Below, piece after piece: positions 34,704-42,603 of a DNA stretch of 64,000 nt. Location: NCBI RefSeq assembly GCF_000812875.1, contig NZ_JSYK01000003.1:248001-312000 (forward strand). The letters are read 5' to 3'. The notes beneath the pieces are model-generated. The model searched no databases. It worked only from the letters and a program-made list of their open reading frames with translations, and was not told where the DNA came from. Position 1 is the stretch's first letter. The number at the start of each line of letters is the position of its first letter. The position numbers and the translations under genes were made by a program. Source of the DNA: Kaistella solincola (GTDB lineage: Bacteria; Bacteroidota; Bacteroidia; Flavobacteriales; Weeksellaceae).

Positions 34704-36023
34704 ATGAAATTTAAATTTTTATTTTTTCTATTTTTAGCGATGGCTGGTTTTGTTTCAGCACAGACGGCAGCTCCGGCGCCGCAGCTTGGCGATTTTAAAT
34801 CAGTTGCTAACGGTGCCTGGACCGACCCTGCAACCTGGCAGATCTATAACGGTTCGACTTGGGAAAATACCATAACCGAGTATCCTGGAAAAAGTACAAC
34901 ATCAGCGACTCCGGCAACGTACAGCGTTTTCGTTGAGCCGGGAACCAATGTAAGCGTCTCCGGAGATCAGATTTATTATTTTGGTAATCTTTACATTCTT
35001 GCTGATCCTGCTCCAAGTGCCACAAATGCACTTATTGCATCTTACGGCAAAGTATCTTTGGCCCCCAATGGATCATCATTAAGTCTATTAGGCAATAATC
35101 AGGACCTCGTTATTCTTGGAGGTATTTTGGATTTTCAAGGGGTCAATACCGAACTAAAACTGAAAAGAGGCAACAGCATCGTTTTACAATATTACAATGG
35201 CGCTGCTTGTGGAACTGGTACCAACCTTTTGCAACCTGAAGCTGCAGGCGCAACCGGAAATAAAAAAATTATTTTCGTTGACGGAACTTCCGAGTATGAT
35301 TACGCGGTAAGCGGGGGTGCTGGAAATTCAGCTTACAATTTTTCTGATTTAAACTGTAATGGTGGTACTGTTAGCCCTGTTCCGGCAGCAACTTTAAATC
35401 CAGTTTGTGCAGGAAAAACAACAATTCTTTCCACAACACTTACAGGTTTTATATCCGCAGCTGATTTACTTTTACCTAAATCCTATATCTGGAGTTTGGT
35501 GAGTGGTCCTACAGGATACACCTTTACACCAGTAACTTTAACAACAGCGGCAGATCTTAGCCTTACATTTACAGCACCAGGAACGTATGTTTTCAATGTT
35601 GAGCTAGTTTATCTTAATGTATTGGGAATTGAAATATCTGCGAGCCAAACCATTACTATCGAAGTATTGGCGGCAGGTAACGCATTATGTGGCGGCTGTT
35701 TTAAAGATCCAGTGACTGATGCGGTAAAAAATCCTTCAATTCACGGTATCACTTCCTTAAAAAGAGCAGGGGTTAGAAACCCGGATAACTGGCCTATGGT
35801 TAGAGAAAGCGCTTACACGGTATTGGAATCAAATTCAAAAGGATTTGTTATTAACAGATTGACAACTACACAGCTGAATGCCATTGCAACTGCAGGCAAC
35901 GCGGTGGATGGTATGATGGCTTATGACACGACTGAAAAATGTCTTAAGCTTTACGTGGTAGATCTTGTAAATCCGGCAAACACTGGCTGGTCTTGTTTCA
36001 ACACCCCTGCTTGTCCTAATTAA
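34704..36023 (+). CDS. secreted protein with Ig-like region, function unknown
   Basis: 439 residues, signal peptide (K-F-K-F-L-F-F-L-F-L-A-M-A-G-F-V-S-A-Q). The first half is Ser/Thr/Gly/Ala-rich with beta-strand periodicity and a D-P-A-T-W start like G8/parallel-beta surface proteins. The middle (about 230-325) looks like a PKD/Ig-like domain (S-Y-I-W-S-L-V-S-G-P-T-G-Y, A-P-G-T-Y-V-F-N-V). The C-terminus has a G-F-V-I-N-R-L-T-T-x-Q module and G-M-M-A-Y-D-T-T-E-K-C-L-K-L-Y-V, ending in Cys pairs. No standard T9SS tail was seen. The next gene encodes a smaller protein with the same M-M-A-Y-D-T module, so they probably work together at the cell surface. Confidence 0.75.
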   Translation: MKFKFLFFLFLAMAGFVSAQTAAPAPQLGDFKSVANGAWTDPATWQIYNGSTWENTITEYPGKSTTSATPATYSVFVEPGTNVSVSGDQIYYFGNLYILADPAPSATNALIASYGKVSLAPNGSSLSLLGNNQDLVILGGILDFQGVNTELKLKRGNSIVLQYYNGAACGTGTNLLQPEAAGATGNKKIIFVDGTSEYDYAVSGGAGNSAYNFSDLNCNGGTVSPVPAATLNPVCAGKTTILSTTLTGFISAADLLLPKSYIWSLVSGPTGYTFTPVTLTTAADLSLTFTAPGTYVFNVELVYLNVLGIEISASQTITIEVLAAGNALCGGCFKDPVTDAVKNPSIHGITSLKRAGVRNPDNWPMVRESAYTVLESNSKGFVINRLTTTQLNAIATAGNAVDGMMAYDTTEKCLKLYVVDLVNPANTGWSCFNTPACPN

Positions 36024-36050
36024 TAACCTTTCACTTTAAACACACTTATC

Positions 36051-36596
36051 ATGAATAAATTATTCACATCAATATTGATGACCGCCATACCAGTTATTGC
36101 ATTTTCACAGGTAGTAATTGAGCCGGGACCAAAGACCGCACCTACCAACGCTTCAGTTTCTTTGGAATTTGGTGACCACCAAAACAAAGGACTTGTAATT
36201 CCCTATGTAACGGCAAGTAATGCACAGACACCGATCTCTGATGGAACATTTATTATGGATCCTTCTGATAACATCATGAAATTCCGTGAAAACGGTACGT
36301 GGAGAGACCTTACCGGTCCCGCTACAAAAACCAACGCGGTAGATGTTTCTATCCAGGTTGGTAAAGATGAAAACGAAAGAGCCAAAACCGTCATCGGAAA
36401 AGAAAATATTAATGACAATACCCGCGGTATTTTAATTCTTACCGATACCGATAAAGCCATGATTCTTCCAAGAGTCGCGCTTCCGCATCTGAATATTAAA
36501 AATCCTGCGGCCGGGATGATGGCTTACGACACCGTAAACAAGCAGCTTGCAGTTTTCAACGGTACACAGTGGACGTTCTGGCAAGCAACACGCTAG
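36051..36596 (+). CDS. small secreted partner protein
   Basis: 181 residues with signal peptide (to about A-F-S-Q, residue 20). It carries V-S-L-E-F-G-D-H-Q-N-K-G-L-V-I-P-Y-V and, near the end, A-M-I-L-P-R-V-A-L-P-H-L, then G-M-M-A-Y-D-T-V-N-K-Q-L-A-V-F-N-G and W-T-F-W. This repeats the terminal module of the preceding protein, where G-M-M-A-Y-D-T-T is followed by a W in the same place. It begins 27 nt after its neighbour and is likely in the same transcript. Function unknown. Confidence 0.75.
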   Translation: MNKLFTSILMTAIPVIAFSQVVIEPGPKTAPTNASVSLEFGDHQNKGLVIPYVTASNAQTPISDGTFIMDPSDNIMKFRENGTWRDLTGPATKTNAVDVSIQVGKDENERAKTVIGKENINDNTRGILILTDTDKAMILPRVALPHLNIKNPAAGMMAYDTVNKQLAVFNGTQWTFWQATR

Positions 36597-36597
36597 T

Positions 36598-36631
36598 AAA
36601 AATTTGCCGCTATTTGAGCATTTTTTTAAAA
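36598..36631. repeat. family 1 repeat abutting a stop codon
   Basis: Core GCCGCTATTTGAGC between AAAAATTT and a T/A run; starts one base after the TAG of the small secreted protein. Confidence 0.6.
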
Positions 36632-36644
36632 ATAGCTTTAAACT

Positions 36645-36676
36645 AAATTCCCAATTTTTATTGGGAATTTTTTTTT
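36645..36676 (+). terminator. terminator after the secreted pair
   Basis: AAATTCCCAA / TTGGGAATTT stem and a T tract. Confidence 0.88.
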
Positions 36677-36841
36677 GTCCTAAATGTGGTTTAATTCAAA
36701 ACAAAATATTCAGCTGTTTAACCGAAATTCACCATTGCTGCTTAAAAGTTGCCCGATCTGTTTAGCAAAAAAAGCCCTGAATTGGTCGATATTTTTATTA
36801 TTCCCATTCAAAGCCTTTGGTAGCGCGCTGTGTGTGTGAAT

Positions 36842-36858
36842 GTGGAAAACTTTTCCAC
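36842..36858. promoter_or_regulatory. perfect palindrome upstream of nrdB
   Basis: GTGGAAAA-C-TTTTCCAC, 17 nt, followed within 15 nt by a GGCAC / GTGCC hairpin. It lies about 55 nt before the candidate -7 box of nrdB and could be an operator. It does not match the NrdR box as I know it. Confidence 0.45.
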
Positions 36859-36910
36859 CAAATAAGGCACTTATCTGGTGCCGCGCCTTTCGATATCAGA
36901 TTGCATTTTC

Positions 36911-36918
36911 TATTTTTG
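36911..36918 (+). promoter_or_regulatory. candidate -7 box of the nrdB promoter
   Basis: TATTTTTG with a leader of about 115 nt to the nrdB ATG. The 442-nt gap before nrdB otherwise holds a repeat, a terminator, the palindrome and no frame. Confidence 0.4.
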
Positions 36919-37038
36919 TAAAGATCGCAGCCCTCGCCTCACGCACGTTTTTTACGCTGCGCTTCTGCATTAAATCATTAAAAATTAAAAATTTACACAC
37001 TTCGGTTTTGTAAAACCGGCTGAAAAATAAACGATATT

Positions 37039-38013
37039 ATGGGAATTTTTGACAAAAGAGTAGGATATAAACCGTTTGAATATCCGGAAATTCTGCAGTT
37101 TGTAGAAGCCATCAACAAATCCTTCTGGGTACATTCCGAGGTGGATTTTACAGCTGATGTACAGGATTTCCAGTCACAGCTGGAGCCGCACGAAAAAAAT
37201 GCCATTAAAAACGCGCTTTTAGCCATCGCCCAGATTGAGGTGTCGGTAAAAACCTTTTGGGGAAATCTCTACAACCATATGCCGAAACCCGAACTGAACG
37301 GTTTGGGTGCTACATTTGCGGAATGCGAGTTCCGCCATTCCGAGGCGTATTCGCGTTTGCTTGAAGTTTTGGGCTATAACGATTCCTTCACCCACGTTGT
37401 GGAAATTCCGGCCATCAAGAAAAGAATCGATTTTCTTTCCAATGTTTTGCGCCACGCAAATTCCACCACGCCAAAAGAATATGTTTCCTCGCTGTTGCTT
37501 TTCAGTATTTTGATAGAAAATGTTTCGCTTTTCTCACAGTTTGCCATCATTCTGTCGTTTACGCGCTTTAAAGGTTACATGAAAAATGTTTCCAACATCA
37601 TCGCCTGGACTTCCGTGGACGAGCAGATTCACGCCAACGCCGGCATTTACCTCATAAACAAAATCCGCCAGGAACAGCCGGACTTATTGACAGATTCCGA
37701 TATCGAAGATATTTACACCTTGGTGGATCATTCCATCGATGTGGAAGAAGAAATTTTGGACTGGATTTTTGAGATGGGTGAAATCGATAATGTTTCCAAA
37801 GAAAATCTTTTGAACTTCATGAAGTTCCGTGTCGACGACAGTTTGAAGAAAATCAATATGGCGACGCGCTACAATATTTCTCCCGAACAATACCGCCCGA
37901 TGGTGTGGTTTGAAGAAGAAGTTTTCGCCAATTCCATGGACGATTTCTTCGCCAAAAGACCGGTAGATTACACGAAACACGACAAAAGTATTACCGAGAA
38001 CGATTTGTTTTAG
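37039..38013 (+). CDS. nrdB: class I ribonucleotide reductase, small (radical) subunit
   Basis: Carries the di-metal centre and tyrosyl radical that start ribonucleotide reduction. 324 residues. Metal ligands and radical Tyr are visible: E and H in AECEFRHSEAY (Y five residues after R is the radical site), and E-x2-H in W-T-S-V-D-E-Q-I-H. The C-terminus ends in the N-D-L-F peptide that docks into the large subunit. No N-terminal ATP-cone is present, unlike the NrdB of some other Bacteroidota. nrdA follows across a repeat-rich gap. Confidence 0.95.
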   Translation: MGIFDKRVGYKPFEYPEILQFVEAINKSFWVHSEVDFTADVQDFQSQLEPHEKNAIKNALLAIAQIEVSVKTFWGNLYNHMPKPELNGLGATFAECEFRHSEAYSRLLEVLGYNDSFTHVVEIPAIKKRIDFLSNVLRHANSTTPKEYVSSLLLFSILIENVSLFSQFAIILSFTRFKGYMKNVSNIIAWTSVDEQIHANAGIYLINKIRQEQPDLLTDSDIEDIYTLVDHSIDVEEEILDWIFEMGEIDNVSKENLLNFMKFRVDDSLKKINMATRYNISPEQYRPMVWFEEEVFANSMDDFFAKRPVDYTKHDKSITENDLF

Positions 38014-38020
38014 GTTGATT

Positions 38021-38089
38021 TGGGTGCCTTTTCCGCCTTCCGTTCCCGCTTCCGCCGCGGCGGAGAGCTCCACTCAAGTCGGGGCGCGG
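38021..38089 (+). repeat. dispersed hairpin repeat, family 2, copy B
   Basis: TGGGTGCCTTTTCCGCC start, stem TCCGCCG / CGGCGGA (38051-38064), end AAGTCGGGGCGCGG. Outside the stem it matches copy A closely; in the stem T/A pairs of copy A are replaced by G/C pairs. Confidence 0.7.
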
Positions 38090-38094
38090 TGGCC

Positions 38095-38226
38095 GCAAAA
38101 AATAACCTGCTAAAACGGCAAATTTTTGAGAAATAGAAAAGCGCGAGCGACAATGTTTTCAATACTGTCGCAACATGTATTAGAAAAATCGAAAAATTCG
38201 CTGCTAAAACGGCTAATTTTAAGAAA
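38095..38226. repeat. two family 1 repeats between nrdB and nrdA
   Basis: 38095-38130 core CCTGCTAAAACGGC and 38191-38226 core GCTGCTAAAACGGC, same orientation, each between A-rich left and T/A-rich right arms. They share GCTAAAACGGC exactly. Confidence 0.7.
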
Positions 38227-38308
38227 GTGGAAAAAGCGAAAATTTCCCGCTTCTAAATAGAAAAAAAGACATCGTACTTTGTACATTTACATTTTACAGA
38301 AAAAAATT

Positions 38309-39964
38309 ATGGAAGAACAAGCTAAAATCTGGTGGCTGAATGAAGAATCGGAGCAAATGCTCAACCGCGGCTATTTGCTGAAAGGCGAAACCGTAGACGG
38401 CGCCATCCTGCGAATTACCACAGCAGCAGCCAAAAGACTCTATAAACCCGAATTACAGCCAGCTTTTGAGGAGATGATCCGTAAAGGTTGGATCAGCTTT
38501 TCCTCCCCGGTTTGGGCAAATATGGGAACAGAAAGAGGTTTGCCGATTTCCTGTTTCAACGTGCATGTGCCCGATAATATCGAAGGAATTACACATAAAC
38601 TCGGTGAAGTCATCATGCAGACCAAAATCGGTGGTGGAACTTCCGGCTATTTCGGTGAGCTACGCAACCGCGGAACGGCCGTTACCGACAACGGAAAATC
38701 TTCCGGCGCGGTTTCGTTTATGAAGTTGTACGACACCGCAATGGACGTTGTTTCACAAGGCGGCGTGCGACGCGGAGCTTTTGCGGCATATTTGGACATC
38801 GACCACGGTGATATCGAAGAATTTCTTTCCATTAAAGATATCGGAAGTCCGATCCAGAATTTGTTTACCGGAATTTGCGTGCCCGACTACTGGATGCAGG
38901 ACATGATTGATGGCGATATGGACAAGCGCAAAATCTGGGCGCGCGTGCTGGAAAGCCGCGCACAGAAAGGTTTGCCCTACATTTTCTTCACCGATAACGT
39001 GAACCGCAACAAACCGCAGGTTTACAAAGATCTCGGCATGCCGGTGAACGCAAGCAATTTATGTTCGGAAATCATGTTGCCGTCCAGCGCGGAAGAATCG
39101 TTTATCTGCTGTCTTTCCTCAATGAATCTGGAACTCTATGACGAGTGGAAAGATACCAACGCGGTAAAACTTGCCATTTACTTTTTAGACGCTGTTTTAT
39201 CGGAATTTATTGAAAAAACAGAAGGAAATTATTACCTCACCGGCGCGCGGAATTTTGCGCTGCGCCACAGAGCGCTTGGTTTGGGCGTTTTGGGTTACCA
39301 TTCCTACCTGCAGAAAAATATGATTCCGTTTGAAAGTTTTGAAGCTACGCAATTCAACGCGCGCGCTTTTCGTCAGATTAAGGAACAGTCGATTTTAGCC
39401 TCGCAGGAACTGGCAAATATTTATGGGGAGCCGGAATTATTGAAAGGTTACGGCTTGCGAAATACAACCACAATGGCCATCGCGCCTACGACTTCAAGCT
39501 CCGCAATTTTAGGTCAAACCTCGCCAGGAATTGAGCCTTTTGCGTCCAATTATTACAAAGCCGGGTTGGCGAAAGGAAATTTTATGCGCAAAAATAAATA
39601 CCTCGCGACTTTGCTTCAGGAAAAAGGAATTGATAATGAAGATACCTGGCGCACGATAATGCTGAATCACGGTTCCGTGCAAAATTTAGCAGAGCTGAGC
39701 GACGAAGAAAAAGCAGTTTTCAAAACCTTCCGCGAAATTTCGCCAATGGAAATTATTTCCCAAGCTGCACAGCGCCAACAATACATCGATCAGGCGCAGT
39801 CGCTGAATTTGCAAATTCCGTCCACGATGCCGGTAAAAGATGTGAATTATCTTTACATCGAAGCCTGGAAAAAAGGAGTAAAATCGCTATATTACCAGAG
39901 AAGTTCTTCTGTTTCGAAAGAATTGATGGTAAATTTTGTGACCTGCTCGAGTTGTGAAGCTTAA
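38309..39964 (+). CDS. nrdA: class I ribonucleotide reductase, large (catalytic) subunit, without ATP-cone
   Basis: Reduces ribonucleoside diphosphates to deoxy forms. From the ATG at 38309 the protein has 551 residues, short for the family because the N-terminal ATP-cone is missing. Active-site residues present: first redox Cys in L-P-I-S-C-F-N-V-H-V, thiyl Cys in NASNLCSEIMLP, second redox Cys in F-I-C-C-L-S-S-M-N-L-E, the Tyr pair in L-Y-Y-Q-R-S-S, and the C-terminal shuttle CSSCEA. Substrate-specificity loops should still respond to effectors, but ATP/dATP overall control must be done another way. An in-frame ATG at 38279 was rejected as lacking conserved sequence. Confidence 0.95.
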   Translation: MEEQAKIWWLNEESEQMLNRGYLLKGETVDGAILRITTAAAKRLYKPELQPAFEEMIRKGWISFSSPVWANMGTERGLPISCFNVHVPDNIEGITHKLGEVIMQTKIGGGTSGYFGELRNRGTAVTDNGKSSGAVSFMKLYDTAMDVVSQGGVRRGAFAAYLDIDHGDIEEFLSIKDIGSPIQNLFTGICVPDYWMQDMIDGDMDKRKIWARVLESRAQKGLPYIFFTDNVNRNKPQVYKDLGMPVNASNLCSEIMLPSSAEESFICCLSSMNLELYDEWKDTNAVKLAIYFLDAVLSEFIEKTEGNYYLTGARNFALRHRALGLGVLGYHSYLQKNMIPFESFEATQFNARAFRQIKEQSILASQELANIYGEPELLKGYGLRNTTTMAIAPTTSSSAILGQTSPGIEPFASNYYKAGLAKGNFMRKNKYLATLLQEKGIDNEDTWRTIMLNHGSVQNLAELSDEEKAVFKTFREISPMEIISQAAQRQQYIDQAQSLNLQIPSTMPVKDVNYLYIEAWKKGVKSLYYQRSSSVSKELMVNFVTCSSCEA

Positions 39965-40038
39965 TAGAACAAGAGGTAAGAATCAAGAACCAAGAAAAAA
40001 GATAAAAACCGCGGAAATTTCTGCGGTTTTATATTTTG

Positions 40039-40197
40039 AAAAAATTCCCGGTTATAACGGCAGATTTTTCGTTTTTAAATTTAATCAGAAAATTCCGGGC
40101 TATTTGGCTGTTTTTTTTCGGTTTTTAATTAAATTTAAATTGGAGAAAATGATTTTTGACTTTAAAAAATTAACGCTTAAAACGGCTAATTTTTCTA
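40039..40197. repeat. three tandem family 1 repeats
   Basis: 40039-40072 core CCGGTTATAACGGC, 40088-40121 core CGGGCTATTTGGCTG, 40162-40197 core ACGCTTAAAACGGC, all in the same orientation between A/T arms. They fill most of the 397-nt gap between nrdA and the Rrf2 gene; nothing else in it looks coding. Confidence 0.65.
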
Positions 40198-40300
40198 ATT
40201 TAGATAACTCGAAAAATTTCACATCTGCTGAGCGGAAACTTTTTTCCGAAATTTATACATCTTTAGCACCGAAAAATATCTCAAATTTTATTTAAAAATA

Positions 40301-40324
40301 ATAAAGGACATTATTGTCTTTTAT
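40301..40324. promoter_or_regulatory. candidate Rrf2 operator
   Basis: Inverted repeat ATAAAGGACA - TTAT - TGTCTTTTAT, 9 of 10 pairs match. It overlaps the TTG of the promoter that drives the Rrf2 gene, the usual place for an autoregulatory site. Confidence 0.6.
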
Positions 40325-40344
40325 TAAATTATTTTCTACATTTG
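40314..40344 (+). promoter_or_regulatory. promoter of the Rrf2 gene
   Basis: TTG at 40314-40316, 20 nt spacer, TACATTTG at 40337-40344, the same spacing as the siderophore receptor promoter. The ATG at 40362 follows 17 nt later. Confidence 0.7.
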
Positions 40345-40361
40345 TAAAAAGGAAAAAGTTT

Positions 40362-40796
40362 ATGTTTTCAAAATCTTGCGAATACGGAATTCGGGCCTCT
40401 ATCTATGTGGCAAAAAATTCACTCAAAAACCGAAAAGTAAGCTTAATAGAGGTTGCTAAACATACTGATTCTCCGCCAGCTTTTATGGCGAAAATTTTAC
40501 AGAAACTCACCCGGACAGAAATAATTTCTTCGTTTAAAGGTCCGACTGGTGGTTTTTCGATTGCCTTGGATGATTTAGAAAAAATCTCACTTCTAAACAT
40601 CGTTTTAGCGATGGACGGAGACGGGATTTTTGAAAACTGCACGCTGGGCCTTAGGAAATGCGATGTGGAAAAACCATGCCCGCTGCACTTTAAATTTAGA
40701 CAGATTCGCGACGAGATGCGCGAAACTTTAGAGTCTACCTCGCTGAGGTCTTTAGCAGAACAGGTTTCCGATGGAATCACCTTTCTGAAGCGCTAG
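40362..40796 (+). CDS. Rrf2 family transcriptional regulator, predicted Fe-S sensor
   Basis: 144 residues. The winged helix (about 1-65: S-K-S-C-E-Y-G-I-R-A-S-I-Y-V-A, then A-K-I-L-Q-K-L and K-G-P-T-G-G-F-S-I) is typical of Rrf2/NsrR/IscR. Three cysteines, C93, C100 and C106, in the wing-to-dimer region (C-x6-C-x5-C) are placed like those of NsrR (C-x4-C-x5-C) and should bind an iron-sulfur cluster that senses nitric oxide, oxygen or iron status. The ATG is preceded by A-G-G-rich sequence. The oxidase genes begin 48 nt after its stop and are its likely targets. Confidence 0.88.
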   Translation: MFSKSCEYGIRASIYVAKNSLKNRKVSLIEVAKHTDSPPAFMAKILQKLTRTEIISSFKGPTGGFSIALDDLEKISLLNIVLAMDGDGIFENCTLGLRKCDVEKPCPLHFKFRQIRDEMRETLESTSLRSLAEQVSDGITFLKR

Positions 40797-40844
40797 ATTT
40801 TTTTTACTGAAATAAAGGTTCTTTTTACCGCATAATAATTCTAT

Positions 40845-42596
40845 ATGAATAATTCAATTTTTGGTGAATCGGGGATTCAAATTACCCTGGTGCTTATTCT
40901 GCTTCCCGTCCTGGTGGGCCTACTGATCGCGATTGTGAAGACCTACAGCACCTATAAAGACCTGAAAGCAAGGCGAAAACTGGGTGAATTTCAGAGAAAA
41001 ATCCGAAATCTTTCGCCTGAAGAACTGCAGGTTTACGAGGAGCGCCAAAAAGCCCAGGCTTATCAGGTTCCGGAAAATGAACTGTCCGGCAGCAATCCGC
41101 CGTCCGACACGAAAGGCATTATTTACAACGTAAATAAAGTTGAGGAACTTCGCGTGATACCGGCAAAGAAAAGCTACATTCCACAAAAATACATTTCCGA
41201 ACCGCTGGCAAAACTAATTCTGTACTTCCTCGGCTTTGCTATTTTTTGGTTGCTTTTTGCAACGACTGTTGGAGAATATCTCGGAATTAAATTCGTAGCG
41301 CCTGATGCCGATCATTTAAGCTGGCTCAGTTTCGGGCGGCTTCGTCCGGTTCACACCAATATGGTTTTCTGGGGTTGGGCATCTTTTGCGATGGTGGGGC
41401 TGGCATATTATGTAATTCCGCGTGTAAGCAATACGGGTATTCACAGCTTAAAACTGGGCTGGTATTCCTTGTTTTTTATGAGCGCCGCGGTTATTACCGG
41501 GACCGTTTCACTGATGGCCGGCATAAATAACGGTGGCGGTGAATACCGCGAATACATCTGGCCTTTTATGCTGCTTTTTGCCATCGGAATCGTGCTTTCC
41601 CTCTATAACTGGCTGATGACCATCGCAAAGAGGACGACGAAGGAAATTTACGTTTCCAACTGGTATATTATTTCCGCTACGATGTTTGTGATTGTGATTT
41701 TGCTTGTTGGATATCTTCCGTTCTGGCAGGACGGCCTCGCGGAAACCATTATTCAGGGATATTATATGCACCAGGGCGTAGGCATGTGGTTTATGTTTCT
41801 GACTTTGGGTTTAATGTATTACTTTTTGCCACAGCAACTTAATAAACCTATTTATTCTTACAGTTTGGGAATTTTAGCTTTCTGGACGCAGATTTTATTT
41901 TATACTTTAATTGGTAGCCACCACTTTATTTTCAGTGCGATTCCGTGGTGGATGCAAACCGTTGCAATTGTGGCCAGTGTGGGAATGGTGATTCCGGTGG
42001 TTGCCGGTACCGCGAATTTCCTTTTGACCTTTAATGGCGCCTGGTACCAGTTGAAAACCAGTTATACTTTGCCTTTTTACCTGATCGGTATTATATTTTA
42101 TTTTACAGGTTCCATGCAGGGCACGGTGGAAGCCTTCCGGTTTACCAACCTGGTCTGGCACTTCACCGATTTTACCGTTGCGCATTCGCATTTAACGATG
42201 TATGGCATCATCACTTTTATGTTGTGGGCCTTTACTTATACCCTCGTGCCGAGAATCACCGGTAAAGAACCACCAAAACTGATGGTCGGTGTTCATTTTT
42301 GGCTGGCATTAATTGGTTTACTGTTCTACACTTGGTCCCTGATGATTGGTTCTACCGCCCGCGGGCTGATGTGGATAGACACAAAACCATTCATTGAAAG
42401 TGTGAAAATGATGGCTCCGTACTGGTTATGGCGTGCGATCGGTGGAACCATGATGTGGATCTCGCACTTTGTATTCGCCTATAATTTCTATAAAATGGTC
42501 AATAATCGCGAGGAAATTAGAATCCCGACCACGCCGGCGGAAATTTTAGAAGCCAAGCGACAATTTAAAAACACCGAAAATATTCCCACCAAATAA
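40845..42596 (+). CDS. cbb3-type heme-copper oxidase catalytic subunit I (CcoN-like) with N-terminal extension
   Basis: Terminal oxidase subunit that reduces oxygen at a heme b3-CuB site. 583 residues. Ligands line up with CcoN: H170 (low-spin heme, L-R-P-V-H-T-N), H309, H359 and H360 (CuB; HQGVG and GSHHF), Y353 six residues before H359 (the cross-linked Tyr of cbb3), H447 and H449 (T-V-A-H-S-H). The Tyr and the lack of a Glu at H309+4 favour oxidase over nitric oxide reductase. Unusual points: an extra first helix (about 12-32) plus a soluble stretch of roughly 85 residues before the core, and Q425 where, by my eye alignment, canonical CcoN has a conserved Glu. The next gene starts 7 nt after the stop. 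Confidence 0.85.
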   Translation: MNNSIFGESGIQITLVLILLPVLVGLLIAIVKTYSTYKDLKARRKLGEFQRKIRNLSPEELQVYEERQKAQAYQVPENELSGSNPPSDTKGIIYNVNKVEELRVIPAKKSYIPQKYISEPLAKLILYFLGFAIFWLLFATTVGEYLGIKFVAPDADHLSWLSFGRLRPVHTNMVFWGWASFAMVGLAYYVIPRVSNTGIHSLKLGWYSLFFMSAAVITGTVSLMAGINNGGGEYREYIWPFMLLFAIGIVLSLYNWLMTIAKRTTKEIYVSNWYIISATMFVIVILLVGYLPFWQDGLAETIIQGYYMHQGVGMWFMFLTLGLMYYFLPQQLNKPIYSYSLGILAFWTQILFYTLIGSHHFIFSAIPWWMQTVAIVASVGMVIPVVAGTANFLLTFNGAWYQLKTSYTLPFYLIGIIFYFTGSMQGTVEAFRFTNLVWHFTDFTVAHSHLTMYGIITFMLWAFTYTLVPRITGKEPPKLMVGVHFWLALIGLLFYTWSLMIGSTARGLMWIDTKPFIESVKMMAPYWLWRAIGGTMMWISHFVFAYNFYKMVNNREEIRIPTTPAEILEAKRQFKNTENIPTK

Positions 42597-42603
42597 AAAG
42601 AAA

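Noticed and set aside
36842-36858. Possible DnaA box cluster near TTTTCCAC
   Set aside because: Only one degenerate half resembles a DnaA box and no cluster, dnaA/dnaN genes or origin context are present.
39954-40295. Frame of 113 codons after nrdA
   Set aside because: It consists of three family 1 repeats read in frame, giving Lys/Phe/Asn-rich low-complexity protein; not a gene.
40845-42596. Nitric oxide reductase (NorB) identity for the oxidase subunit
   Set aside because: No Glu at the FeB position four residues after H309, and the oxidase-type Tyr is present at 353.
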